In this document: piece after piece, positions 1 to 5,879 of the stretch | How positions within the stretch are numbered: position 1 is the first letter of the stretch | Layout: every line of letters starts with the position of its first letter | From: Pseudomonadota bacterium | Lineage (GTDB): Bacteria; Pseudomonadota; Alphaproteobacteria; Sphingomonadales; Sphingomonadaceae | Reading direction: 5' to 3' | Length of the DNA: 5,879 nt | Assembly: GCA_030271595.1 (NCBI GenBank) | Contig: JARXKO010000098.1 | Location: forward strand, 1-5,879 | The notes under the pieces: model-generated | What the model saw: only the letters and a program-made list of their open reading frames with translations | Told to the model about the DNA's origin: nothing | The model's database searches: none | Position numbers and translations under genes: made by a program

Positions 1-1004
1 AGCACCGCGGCTGGTTCCAGTCGAGCCTGCTCGAAAGCTGCGGGACGCGCGGCCGGGCACCGTTCAACGCCATTCTCACCCACGGCTTCACCATGGATAG
101 CAAGGGCATGAAGATGTCCAAGAGCCTCGGCAATACGGTCGATCCGCTCAAGATCATGGAAACCTATGGCGCGGACATCATCCGGCTGTGGGCGCTGTCG
201 GTCGATTTCACCGAGGACCACCGTATCGGCGATGAGATTTTGAAGGGCGTTTCCGACCAGTATCGCAAGCTGCGCAACACCTTCCGCTATCTGCTCGGCG
301 CACTCGACGGCTTCAACGACGAGGAGCGGCGCGACGATGTCGCGGCCTTTCCCGAACTCGAGCGCTACATGCTCTCGCTGCTCGCGAAGCTCGACCAGAC
401 CTTGCGCAACGCGGTCGACGATTTCGACTTCAATACCTACGTCCGGGCGCTGACCGACTTCTGCAACGAGGATCTGTCGGCCTTCTATTTCGATATCCGC
501 AAGGACTGCCTGTATTGCGACGCGCCGGGGGATCCGAAGCGCCGCGCCTATCGCACCGTCCTCGACACCTTGTTCCACGCCCTGATCCGGTGGGCGGCGC
601 CGGTGCTCGTGTTCACCGCCGAGGAAGTCTGGGGCACGCGTTACCCCGACGCGGGATCGGTGCATCTGCTGGAATGGCCAGAGTTGCCCGTGGCGAACGA
701 TGAAGCGCTGGAAACAAAATGGGCCAGTCTTCGCGCTACGCGGATGCTGGTTACCGAGGCGATCGAGCCGTTGCGGCGGGACAAGGTGATCGGATCGAGC
801 CTCGAGGCGGAAATCACCTACGCGGGCGCCGCGGGCGATATCGATCTTGCCGAGCTGTTCATCGTCTCGTCAGTCGCTTCGGGCGACAGCCTCACGGTGG
901 CCAAGACGAACAAACTCAAATGCGGGCGCTGCTGGCGGCACTTGCCCGAGGTCACGGAGGACGGCGCCTTGTGCGCGCGCTGCGAACAGGTGGTGAATGG
1001 CTGA
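1..1004 (+). CDS. ileS: Isoleucyl-tRNA synthetase, C-terminal part (5' end outside window)
   Basis: Class I aminoacyl-tRNA synthetase that charges tRNA-Ile with isoleucine in the cytoplasm. The reading frame is already open at the left edge (first whole codon at base 3) and begins in the HRGWFQSSLL segment of the catalytic domain, so only about the last third of the usual 900-950 residues is present. The KMSKS loop lies at 111-125 within GMKMSKSLGN. An all-helical anticodon-binding domain follows. A C-terminal zinc finger has two CxxC pairs, with cysteine codons at 921, 930, 972 and 981. This is the bacterial zinc-containing form. The stop is TGA at 1002-1004. The ATG at 93 is internal and is not a start. 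The next gene downstream is lspA, a common bacterial neighbour of ileS, although here an 85-bp repeat separates the two. Identity is essentially certain. Confidence 0.97.
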   Translation, partial: HRGWFQSSLLESCGTRGRAPFNAILTHGFTMDSKGMKMSKSLGNTVDPLKIMETYGADIIRLWALSVDFTEDHRIGDEILKGVSDQYRKLRNTFRYLLGALDGFNDEERRDDVAAFPELERYMLSLLAKLDQTLRNAVDDFDFNTYVRALTDFCNEDLSAFYFDIRKDCLYCDAPGDPKRRAYRTVLDTLFHALIRWAAPVLVFTAEEVWGTRYPDAGSVHLLEWPELPVANDEALETKWASLRATRMLVTEAIEPLRRDKVIGSSLEAEITYAGAAGDIDLAELFIVSSVASGDSLTVAKTNKLKCGRCWRHLPEVTEDGALCARCEQVVNG

Positions 1005-1014
1005 TCCGCGCGAC

Positions 1015-1099
1015 CGTCATGCTGAACTTGTTTCAGCATCCATTGCGGAGTCCTCGGCGCGGATGGACGAATGGACCCTGAATCGAGTTCAGGGTGACG
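1015..1099. repeat. Paired-hairpin inverted repeat, REP/BIME-like dispersed element
   Basis: Two 30-bp arms, 1015-1044 and 1070-1099, are imperfect reverse complements (24 of 30 match) around a 25-bp spacer. Each arm also folds alone: ATGCTGAA/TTCAGCAT at 1019-1026 and 1032-1039, and ACCCTGAA/TTCAGGGT at 1075-1082 and 1088-1095, each an 8-bp stem with a 5-nt loop. Four of the six arm differences are two compensated base pairs and the other two are in the loop. The element begins 10 nt after the ileS stop and ends at the lspA Shine-Dalgarno. From memory, CGTCACCCTGAAC-type arms are dispersed in many copies between genes of sphingomonads; only this copy is visible here. It could act as a transcript-stabilising or attenuating structure, or be a passive RAYT-mobilised REP element. 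No transposase is present and there is no T-tract like that of an intrinsic terminator. Confidence 0.8.
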
Positions 1100-1103
1100 G
1101 GAG
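1099..1103 (+). promoter_or_regulatory. Shine-Dalgarno of lspA, abutting the repeat
   Basis: GGGAG at 1099-1103 lies 9 nt before the ATG at 1113. It shares its first base with the last base of the repeat, so the second hairpin (stem 1075-1095) ends only 3 nt upstream of the ribosome-binding site and could influence access to it. It supports the ATG at 1113 as the lspA start. Confidence 0.55.
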
Positions 1104-1112
1104 TGGGGGCAT

Positions 1113-1616
1113 ATGAAAACCCGCTCGTTCGGATTCATGGTCGCGGCTTTGGTGTTCGCGGTCGACCAGCTGACCAAGTGGATCGTCACCGGGCCATTGG
1201 CGCTGCGCCAGATCGGCGACCAGATCGTCCTGCTGCCGATCTTCAACCTGACGTACACCGAAAATCTGGGGATTTCGCTCGGTTTGCTGACCGCTTCGAG
1301 CGATGCCGCGCGGTGGCTGCTGGTGGCGGTGACTGCCGCCATCGCCCTCGGCGTTGCCTTCTGGATCGGGCGCGAGCGCAACCGCGTCGACCAGGCCGCG
1401 CTCGGCATGGTGCTCGGCGGTGCGCTCGGCAATATCCTCGATCGGGCGCGGCTCGGCTATGTCGTCGACTTCGCCGACCTCCATTTCGGCACGTTCCGCC
1501 CGTTTCTGGTCTTCAATGTCGGCGACGCGGCGATTAGCATTGCAGTCGTGGTCCTGTTGCTGCGCGCGTTTCTGACCCGTAAGGATGGCCCCAAGGAGAC
1601 AATCGACCATGCGTAA
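1113..1616 (+). CDS. lspA: Lipoprotein signal peptidase (signal peptidase II)
   Basis: Inner-membrane aspartyl protease that removes the signal peptide of diacylglyceryl-modified prolipoproteins just before the lipobox cysteine. At 167 residues it has the usual family length. Visible signatures are DQLTK (18-22) at the end of the first membrane helix, FNLTYTENLGISLG (44-57), GGALGNILDR (102-111), VVDF with catalytic-type Asp119, and FNVGD with catalytic-type Asp138. Hydrophobic segments near 8-25, 66-86, 94-109 and 131-152 fit the four-helix LspA topology. The motif around the second aspartate is N-V-G-D where most LspA proteins have N-x-A-D. The Asn-Gly loop reads NLGISLG rather than the more usual NxGxAF. 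Both catalytic aspartates are intact, so activity is expected. The stop overlaps the next gene's start by 8 bp, in the shared sequence ATGCGTAA. Confidence 0.95.
   Translation: MKTRSFGFMVAALVFAVDQLTKWIVTGPLALRQIGDQIVLLPIFNLTYTENLGISLGLLTASSDAARWLLVAVTAAIALGVAFWIGRERNRVDQAALGMVLGGALGNILDRARLGYVVDFADLHFGTFRPFLVFNVGDAAISIAVVVLLLRAFLTRKDGPKETIDHA
1593..1598 (+). promoter_or_regulatory. Shine-Dalgarno setting the lipoprotein start at 1609
   Basis: AAGGAG inside the lspA 3' end lies 10 nt before the ATG at 1609. It favours this ATG over the in-frame ATG at 1585, which lies upstream of the ribosome-binding site and would add eight residues that spoil the signal peptide. Confidence 0.75.
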
Positions 1617-2022
1617 CGCACCGACCGCCCTCTTGCTCGTCGCCGCGGCGGCGGCAATCAGCGGCTGCGCCATCCTGCAGCCCAAGGCTTCTACCCCGGA
1701 CGAATTCGCGGTGGCGCGCAACGCGCCGCTCATCATTCCGCCCGATTTCAGCCTCACCCCGCCGGTCGCCGGGACCGCCGGATTGTCGGCCGGCGACGCC
1801 CAGCAGCAGGCGATCGACGCCTTGTTCGGCGGTCCGGCCCCGCGCAGCGCCGCCGAAACCAGCCTGCTCGACGTCGCCGGGCGCGACATCGCGCAAATGG
1901 GCATCCGGTCGACCGTTCGCGATCCCGGAACGCGCATCGTCGACAAGGGCAACGCCACGATTGCAATCCTTCAAGCCCCGGTCGCGGACAGCAGCATCGC
2001 GTCCGCCCAGGCCGGCCAGTAG
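1609..2022 (+). CDS. DUF3035/BamF-like outer-membrane lipoprotein
   Basis: A 137-residue small lipoprotein. The N-terminus is a clear type II signal peptide: a charged start MRN, a hydrophobic Leu/Val/Ala stretch and a lipobox ISGC with acceptor Cys20. The mature N-terminal region carries PDEFAVARNAPLIIPPDF (30-47) followed by SLTPP. This is the proline-rich hallmark of the DUF3035 family, which I recall being equated with BamF, the alphaproteobacterial lipoprotein that takes the place of BamC in the outer-membrane BAM complex. A C-terminal STVRDPGTRIVDKG (101-114) also fits that family. Cys20 is followed by Ala, not Asp, which agrees with outer-membrane sorting. The gene overlaps lspA by 8 bp, so translation is probably coupled, and the upstream gene encodes the peptidase that would mature this protein. 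Family membership is well supported; the BAM role is inference from the family. Confidence 0.85.
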   Translation: MRNAPTALLLVAAAAAISGCAILQPKASTPDEFAVARNAPLIIPPDFSLTPPVAGTAGLSAGDAQQQAIDALFGGPAPRSAAETSLLDVAGRDIAQMGIRSTVRDPGTRIVDKGNATIAILQAPVADSSIASAQAGQ

Positions 2023-2046
2023 ATTCCAGGAAAGATCACAGCCTCG

Positions 2047-2598
2047 ATGTCCGAACACAATCTCTCGTCGCGACTGGTCGAAATCGAATCGATGCTCGAC
2101 CGTTCGCGGCGGCGGTTCGACGAAGGCTCGAAGCTGATCGAGGAGGCGCACAAGCTGCTCGGCGAGGTTCAGCAGGACCTGCTTGGAAGCCCGCTGACGA
2201 TTTCCGCCGAGGATAGCGAGGAAGCGGCCTCGAAATTGCTCGATTCGCTCAAGGCCAGCGGCGGGGAGATGCCCAAGACGATGTGCGGCGGGCGGCTTTC
2301 GGTCGACCAGATGCAGCGCCTGATCCGGATCGACGGTCATCCCATCGGCATCACCGAGATGGAATATCGGGTGCTCGAGCTGCTCGCGTATGCGCGCAAC
2401 AATGTCGTCACCCGCCAGATGCTGCTCAAGCACCTCTACCGCCGCGCCGACGACCAGCCGCAGCCCAAGATCATCGACGTCTTCATCTCCAAACTGCGCA
2501 AGAAGTTGCGCAACGCCAGCGGCGGCGCCGAATTCGTCGAGACCATCCCCCAGCGGGGCTGGATCCTGCGCGACGTGGATGCGACCAGCGGCGCCTGA
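2047..2598 (+). CDS. Receiverless CtrA-like winged-helix DNA-binding regulator
   Basis: A 183-residue protein. Residues about 79-176 form an OmpR/PhoB-type winged helix (Trans_reg_C): a leading beta strand region GGRLSVDQM, helix 1 ITEMEYRVLELLAYA (102-116), VVTRQMLLKHLY (120-131), the recognition helix region PKIIDVFISKLRKKLR (140-155) and the wing VETIPQRGWILRD (164-176). The recognition helix nearly matches what I recall of the cell-cycle master regulator CtrA (KIIDVFICKLRKKL). There is no N-terminal receiver domain and hence no phosphoacceptor Asp. Residues about 5-47 instead form a charged helix with hydrophobic residues at 3-4 residue spacing, likely a coiled coil for dimerisation, followed by an acidic linker (about 50-75). 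A likely role is sequence-specific control at CtrA-type sites, independent of phosphorylation. AGGAAAG at 2028-2034, 12 nt upstream, is a plausible ribosome-binding site. The gene starts 24 nt after the lipoprotein gene. Confidence 0.88.
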   Translation: MSEHNLSSRLVEIESMLDRSRRRFDEGSKLIEEAHKLLGEVQQDLLGSPLTISAEDSEEAASKLLDSLKASGGEMPKTMCGGRLSVDQMQRLIRIDGHPIGITEMEYRVLELLAYARNNVVTRQMLLKHLYRRADDQPQPKIIDVFISKLRKKLRNASGGAEFVETIPQRGWILRDVDATSGA

Positions 2599-2645
2599 TT
2601 TCAGGCCCGCGATTCACCTTTTCTTAGTCACGCCGGCCTTAGGCA

Positions 2646-3011
2646 ATGGCGATGTTGCACCTCCAGCCGACTCCAGCGCCCGAAACCGAGCGCAAGCCCT
2701 ATGCCGAAGCGGTGGCTCGACTGGCGAGCATCCGCCATGCCTTGCGGCTGGTCGATACCTTCGGCGCCGGCCCGTCGCCCGACCTGGAGTGCGGCGGCCG
2801 GATTGCAGCCGCCTGGGACGAAGCCGGGGAGGTTCGCCGCGGCCTCTTCGACCGCCGCTCATCGGCCACGGTCCAGGCGACCGCAGCCGGCCTCGAAGCG
2901 TTGATGATCGAGCATCGCGAGGGGCGCGAGCCCCATGCGGAGGCGAGTCGCGCGATGGTCGATCAAATCCGCCGCGAACTCGAGGAAGTCTCGCGCATCG
3001 TCCTGCGCTAA
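2646..3011 (+). CDS. Uncharacterised 121-residue helical protein
   Basis: I do not recognise this protein. It has no signal peptide and no membrane segment. After a proline-rich N-terminus (residues 7-12) it is dominated by charged amphipathic stretches likely to be helices: about 18-39, 51-71, 74-95 and 97-119. This suggests a compact soluble helical bundle. There is a single cysteine (Cys49, in ECGGR), so no obvious metal site. GC-rich codon use matches the neighbours, which argues for a real gene. The only Shine-Dalgarno-like bases (AGG at 2641-2643) sit 2 nt before this ATG but 8 nt before a second in-frame ATG at 2652, so the protein may begin two residues later. It is co-directional with the regulator 47 nt upstream and may be cotranscribed with it. 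Its TAA stop (3009-3011) overlaps the stop codon of the converging sulfurtransferase gene. Confidence 0.72.
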   Translation: MAMLHLQPTPAPETERKPYAEAVARLASIRHALRLVDTFGAGPSPDLECGGRIAAAWDEAGEVRRGLFDRRSSATVQATAAGLEALMIEHREGREPHAEASRAMVDQIRRELEEVSRIVLR

Positions 3012-3853
3012 GCCGAGGCCGGCCCCAATTCCTTGGGGGTCGCCGGATCGACGCCCCATTCCGACCAGCTGCCGTCGTACAGCATGCCGCGATCGCCCCC
3101 GAGCCGGCGGGCGGCGAGGAGCAGGCTGTTGGCGGTCACCCCCGAGCCGCAGCTGGCGATGAACGGTTGCGTGGGGTCGATCCCGGCTTCAGCGAACAAG
3201 GCGCGCAACTCGCCGCTATCGCGGAACGTGCCGTCTGCGCGATAGAGCGCGCTCATCGGCAGGCAGCGCGCACCCGGGATATGACCCGGGGCGACGCTCG
3301 GTCGCGGGTCGGCCTCCTCGCCGCTGAAGCGAGCGCGGCTCCGGGCGTCAACCACCGGGGCATCGGCGCCGGCGAGCAGCATTGCCTTGGTCACCACTTC
3401 ACCGCTGCGTTCGGCGGCCGGGAAGCGGCGTCCACGGCGCGGACTTGCATCGCCGCGTTCGACCGGCCGCCCCTCGGCAAGCCATTTGCCGAGCCCACCG
3501 TCGAGCACCGCGACCTGGTCGGCGCCGAAATGGCGCAGCATGAACCAGCCGCGCGCAGCAGTCCGGAGCGGGCTGTTGTCGTAGATGACGATACGCTCGT
3601 CGCGGCCGACCCCCAGCGCTTCCATCGCCGCTCCGAACTGATCGGCCGGGGGTAGCATGTGCGGTGCGGGATGGGTGCGGTCGGAAACCTCGCCCAGATC
3701 GAGAAAGCGGGCGCCGGGGATGTGCGCGGCGAGGAACTCAGCCTTGGCATCGCGCCCGGCGGAAGGAAGGAAGAGCGTGCAGTCGACCACCGCCAAATCG
3801 CTGGCGCCAAGCTCGCCGGCGAGCCATTCGGTTGAGACAAAATCGCCGTCCAT
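3008..3853 (-). CDS. sseA: 3-mercaptopyruvate sulfurtransferase (tandem rhodanese domains)
   Basis: Transfers sulfur from 3-mercaptopyruvate to an acceptor through a cysteine persulfide; cytoplasmic. From the ATG at 3853 the protein has 281 residues, normal for the family. The N-terminal rhodanese domain (about 5-130) is inactive, with family marks AAHIPGARFLDL (42-53) and VLDGGLGKW (116-124). The C-terminal domain (about 150-275) carries the active loop CGSGVTA with Cys235; this loop marks mercaptopyruvate enzymes, whereas thiosulfate rhodaneses have CRxGxT. Arg175 and Arg184 fit the two substrate-carboxylate arginines, and GSWSEWG (261-267) is also typical. The frame stays open upstream to 3985, but that extension is antisense-like queF sequence. 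The start is either ATG in ATGATG at 3856 or 3853; GGAG at 3860-3863 favours 3853. The gene is coupled to queF, whose TGA overlaps these ATGs. The physiological sulfur acceptor cannot be told from sequence. Confidence 0.92.
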   Translation of the reverse strand: MDGDFVSTEWLAGELGASDLAVVDCTLFLPSAGRDAKAEFLAAHIPGARFLDLGEVSDRTHPAPHMLPPADQFGAAMEALGVGRDERIVIYDNSPLRTAARGWFMLRHFGADQVAVLDGGLGKWLAEGRPVERGDASPRRGRRFPAAERSGEVVTKAMLLAGADAPVVDARSRARFSGEEADPRPSVAPGHIPGARCLPMSALYRADGTFRDSGELRALFAEAGIDPTQPFIASCGSGVTANSLLLAARRLGGDRGMLYDGSWSEWGVDPATPKELGPASA

Positions 3854-4299
3854 CATCCTCTCCCGCGATAGGGGGCCACGCCCTGATCGGGCAGCCACAG
3901 CCCCTCGGGCGGCAGGCCGCTTTGCCAGAAGACGTCGATCGGCATCCCGCCGCGCGGGTACCAATAGCCGCCGATGCGCAGCCACAACGGCTTCATCTCA
4001 GCCGCCAGCCGCTGGCCGATGCCGACGGTCACGTCCTCGTGGAAGGCGCGATGATTGCGGAACGCGCCGAGGAACAGCTTGAGGCTTTTGGATTCGACGA
4101 TGGTTGCGGCCGGCGCATAATCGATGACGAGGTGGGCGAAATCGGGTTGGCCGGTGACCGGGCACAATGAGGTGAACTCGGGCGCCGCGAAGCGCACCGC
4201 ATAGAGCGAGCCCAAACGCGGGTTGGCGACATAATCAAGCCTGGCCTCGGCGGGCGAAGCGGGCAGCGCGCTCGCCTTGCCGAGTTGCGTCGTCTCCAT
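3853..4299 (-). CDS. queF: NADPH-dependent 7-cyano-7-deazaguanine (preQ0) reductase QueF, short type
   Basis: Reduces the nitrile of preQ0 to the aminomethyl group of preQ1 with two NADPH, the last step before tRNA insertion in queuosine synthesis; cytoplasmic. At 148 residues it is the single-domain (YkvM-like, type I) tunnelling-fold enzyme. Catalytic Cys46 in [14 protein letters not shown] and Asp53 are present. The QueF signature ESKSLKLF (69-76) and the pair His87-Glu88 are also there. The Cys-to-His/Glu spacing (41/42) equals that of Bacillus subtilis QueF (Cys55, His96, Glu97). The C-terminus [14 protein letters not shown] is typical of alphaproteobacterial QueF. The ATG at 4299 overlaps the TGA of the upstream transporter gene as TGATG, and no good Shine-Dalgarno is seen, so translation probably relies on coupling. 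No other queuosine gene and no preQ1 riboswitch are in the window; any leader would lie upstream of the operon. Confidence 0.97.
   Translation of the reverse strand: METTQLGKASALPASPAEARLDYVANPRLGSLYAVRFAAPEFTSLCPVTGQPDFAHLVIDYAPAATIVESKSLKLFLGAFRNHRAFHEDVTVGIGQRLAAEMKPLWLRIGGYWYPRGGMPIDVFWQSGLPPEGLWLPDQGVAPYRGRG
3857..3864 (-). promoter_or_regulatory. Shine-Dalgarno of sseA inside the queF 3' end
   Basis: On the minus strand GGGAGAGG immediately precedes ATGATG. Its GGAG core (3860-3863) is 6 nt from the second ATG (3853) but only 3 nt from the first (3856), which is why 3853 is preferred as the start. The queF TGA (3853-3855) lies between, so reinitiating ribosomes could serve sseA. Confidence 0.6.
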
Positions 4300-5879
4300 C
4301 AGCGGATCGCGGCCTCATGCGGCGGGATCGTGCCATGCTCGTCCGGCCCCGCAGCAATCGCTGCCTCGCGCCGGGTGAAGATGTAGAGGCCGAGCGCCAG
4401 CGCGGTAAAGACGATCAGGCCGAGTGGGACGGCGAGCGGGTTGGCCGCCACCACCGCCAGCGGCGTGTCCTTGTTGGTCGCCGCGACGACCCCGGCAAAC
4501 AGCACGCCGAACAGGCTCTCGCCAACGATCAAGCCGGTCGCCATCAGCACGCCGAGACGCTCGGCGAATTCGAAATTGGCCCGCCGCCGCGCCCATTTGT
4601 CGTAGAACCAGCCGAGCAGCGCACCGATCGGGATCAACAAGGTCAGCGCCATTGGCAAATATATGCCCATGCCGACCGCGAGCGGCGGCAGCGAGCCGCG
4701 CTTGGTTGCCTTGAGCGCTTCGTCGATGACCACCACGACAACCCCGATGAGCGCGCCGATGCCGATCAGGTTCCAGTCGAGGTTGCCTCCGAGGACGCCC
4801 TGCGCGATGGCCGAGATCAGCTGGGCCTGGGGTGCCGCCAGCGCGGTCACTTTGGCCCCCGGCACGCCCTGGAAGCCGAACGCATTGTTGAGCAGCTCGA
4901 GGATCGGCGGGATCACCACTGCGCCGAAGATCACGCCGAGGATCAGCGCCACTTGCTGGCGCCAAGGAGTCGCCCCGACCAGTTCGCCGGTCTTGAGATC
5001 CTGGAGGTTGTTGTTGGAAATCGTCGCGACCCCGAAGATGATCGCGGTGACGAACAAGGCGAAGGCCACCAGCGACTTCGCCATGACCGCGTCGGTATGC
5101 GGGAAAAGCATTGCGAGGATCAGCGAAATGCCGAGGACGGAGAGGATGCCGACGCCCGAAATGGGGCTGTTCGACGCGCCAATCAATCCCGCCATGTACC
5201 CGCACACCGCGGCGATCACGACGCCGGCGATGAGGATGTACACGATGCTCAGCGCGATCGTCGTGCCCGGGCTGGCGGCGATCGGATTGGTGTTGGCGAA
5301 CGCATAGAGCAGCATCGCGATCGGGATCATCGAGGCGAGGATGGTGCCCCCGACGATGCCGATCGGCAGGTCGCGTTCGGTCAGCGGAAGCGCTTCACCG
5401 CGCCCTTCCTTGCGCTCGCGGTTGGCGGCCAGCGCCGAGGTGACGCCGCCGACGATCGGCTTCAAAATCCGCAACAAGGTCCAGATCGCGGCGACACCGA
5501 TGGTGCCGGCGCCGATGAAGCGCACCTTGTGAACGAAAACATCGCCAACGAAATCGTCGAGCGAGGTGCCGGTCGGGATTCCGGCGAGCGAGGTATAATG
5601 GGGGATGAGATAGGCCCAGCTGATCAGCAGCCCGACGAACATCGCAATGCCGACCGCGAGCCCGACCAAATGCCCGACCCCGATCAGTGCCAGCGACAGG
5701 CTGGTCGAGACCTGCGTGGCGCCATTGCCGACCTTGAACGACTTGGCGGCGTTGGCGGTGAGCAGCTGCATCGAGGCGAGCAACTGATAGCCGGCGGCGG
5801 CAAGCGAGCTCCAGACGATCATCCTCAGGCCGCGCTTATTCTCCTCGGCACCGCCGATCCCGGCGCCGACCTTGAGCAC
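4299..5879 (-). CDS. OPT-family (oligopeptide/metal-chelate) transporter, C-terminal 526 residues
   Basis: Polytopic inner-membrane secondary transporter of the OPT superfamily, whose members import small peptides or metal-chelate complexes. The frame is open at the right edge, so the N-terminus is missing, probably more than 100 residues given a usual bacterial length of about 640-690. Hydrophobic membrane spans run along the whole fragment. Family motifs, numbered from the edge codon, are [15 protein letters not shown] (231-245), [20 protein letters not shown] (287-306), [16 protein letters not shown] (364-379), IDEALK (385-390) and [13 protein letters not shown] (397-409). A charged cytoplasmic-type loop (152-169, NRERKEGRG then ALPLTERD) separates two membrane blocks. 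The tail after the last span (about 503-526) is hydrophilic. The GTG at the edge is an internal codon, not a demonstrated start. Substrate cannot be assigned. This is the first visible gene of the operon with queF and sseA. Confidence 0.93.
   Translation of the reverse strand: MLKVGAGIGGAEENKRGLRMIVWSSLAAAGYQLLASMQLLTANAAKSFKVGNGATQVSTSLSLALIGVGHLVGLAVGIAMFVGLLISWAYLIPHYTSLAGIPTGTSLDDFVGDVFVHKVRFIGAGTIGVAAIWTLLRILKPIVGGVTSALAANRERKEGRGEALPLTERDLPIGIVGGTILASMIPIAMLLYAFANTNPIAASPGTTIALSIVYILIAGVVIAAVCGYMAGLIGASNSPISGVGILSVLGISLILAMLFPHTDAVMAKSLVAFALFVTAIIFGVATISNNNLQDLKTGELVGATPWRQQVALILGVIFGAVVIPPILELLNNAFGFQGVPGAKVTALAAPQAQLISAIAQGVLGGNLDWNLIGIGALIGVVVVVIDEALKATKRGSLPPLAVGMGIYLPMALTLLIPIGALLGWFYDKWARRRANFEFAERLGVLMATGLIVGESLFGVLFAGVVAATNKDTPLAVVAANPLAVPLGLIVFTALALGLYIFTRREAAIAAGPDEHGTIPPHEAAIR

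Noticed and set aside
1585..1608. Earlier ATG for the lipoprotein gene at 1585
   Set aside because: It would put eight extra residues before the signal peptide, and it precedes rather than follows the AAGGAG at 1593-1598.
818..1958. Two long minus-strand frames (818-1432 and 1089-1958) opposite lspA and its flanks
   Set aside because: Both are shadows of ileS, lspA and the lipoprotein gene, and both run through the repeat. Neither has a motif or supporting start signals.
1534..2433. 299-residue minus-strand open frame opposite the lipoprotein and regulator genes
   Set aside because: It lies antisense to genes with clear family motifs and shows no recognisable domain. GC-rich codon bias keeps such antisense frames open by chance.
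2593..2625. Small palindrome GCCTGATTTCAGGC over the regulator stop codon, followed by a T-rich patch
   Set aside because: The stem is only 5-6 bp with a loop too small for the full stem, and the T-rich bases begin 12 or more nt after it, so it does not qualify as an intrinsic terminator.
2623..2642. Two CTTAG pentamers 15 nt apart before the small helical protein gene, considered as a regulator-binding site or promoter
   Set aside because: They do not match the CtrA TTAA-N7-TTAA pattern, no convincing -35/-10 pair is present, and five-base repeats are expected by chance.
2390..3655. 421-residue open frame on the plus strand crossing the regulator, the small helical protein gene and sseA
   Set aside because: Its translation is low-complexity Ser/Pro/Arg/Ala-rich sequence typical of an off-frame of GC-rich genes, and it overlaps three better-supported genes.
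3857..3985. Upstream in-frame extension of the sulfurtransferase to 3985
   Set aside because: The extra residues are an Arg/Ala-rich off-frame reading of queF. The family N-terminus begins at the ATGATG, and a good Shine-Dalgarno precedes the ATG at 3853.

Overview
The window is high-GC, tightly packed chromosomal DNA with little intergenic space. It most likely comes from an alphaproteobacterium of the Sphingomonadales. Three things point there: a DUF3035/BamF-type lipoprotein directly behind lspA, a regulator whose DNA-binding domain closely resembles CtrA, and a dispersed-repeat-like paired hairpin of a kind I recall from sphingomonad genomes. The assignment rests on recognition, not on a search.

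Plus strand, left to right: the 3' part of ileS (isoleucyl-tRNA synthetase, with KMSKS loop and C-terminal zinc finger); an 85-bp two-hairpin inverted repeat filling the ileS-lspA gap; lspA (lipoprotein signal peptidase II); a small lipoprotein gene whose start codon overlaps the lspA stop; an unusual 183-aa regulator with a CtrA/OmpR-type winged helix but no receiver domain; and a 121-aa helical protein I do not recognise. The plus-strand block ends at 3011, where its last stop codon overlaps the stop codon of the first minus-strand gene.

Minus strand, in transcription order from the right edge: the C-terminal 526 residues of an OPT-family transporter, queF (preQ0 reductase of queuosine synthesis) and sseA-type 3-mercaptopyruvate sulfurtransferase. 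The junctions are TGATG or ATGATG overlaps, so the three genes very probably form one translationally coupled operon that starts outside the window.

Functional logic: lspA and the lipoprotein gene form an enzyme-substrate pair in cell-envelope assembly, since LspA would mature the protein translated immediately after it. The OPT-queF-sseA group combines transport, tRNA-modification chemistry and sulfur transfer, with no obvious single pathway. The points most worth a second look are the receiverless CtrA-like regulator and the paired-hairpin repeat, whose two arms differ only by compensatory and loop changes and which abuts the lspA ribosome-binding site. I see no tRNA, rRNA, CRISPR array, insertion sequence or phage gene. 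No stretch over 300 bases lacks a gene.
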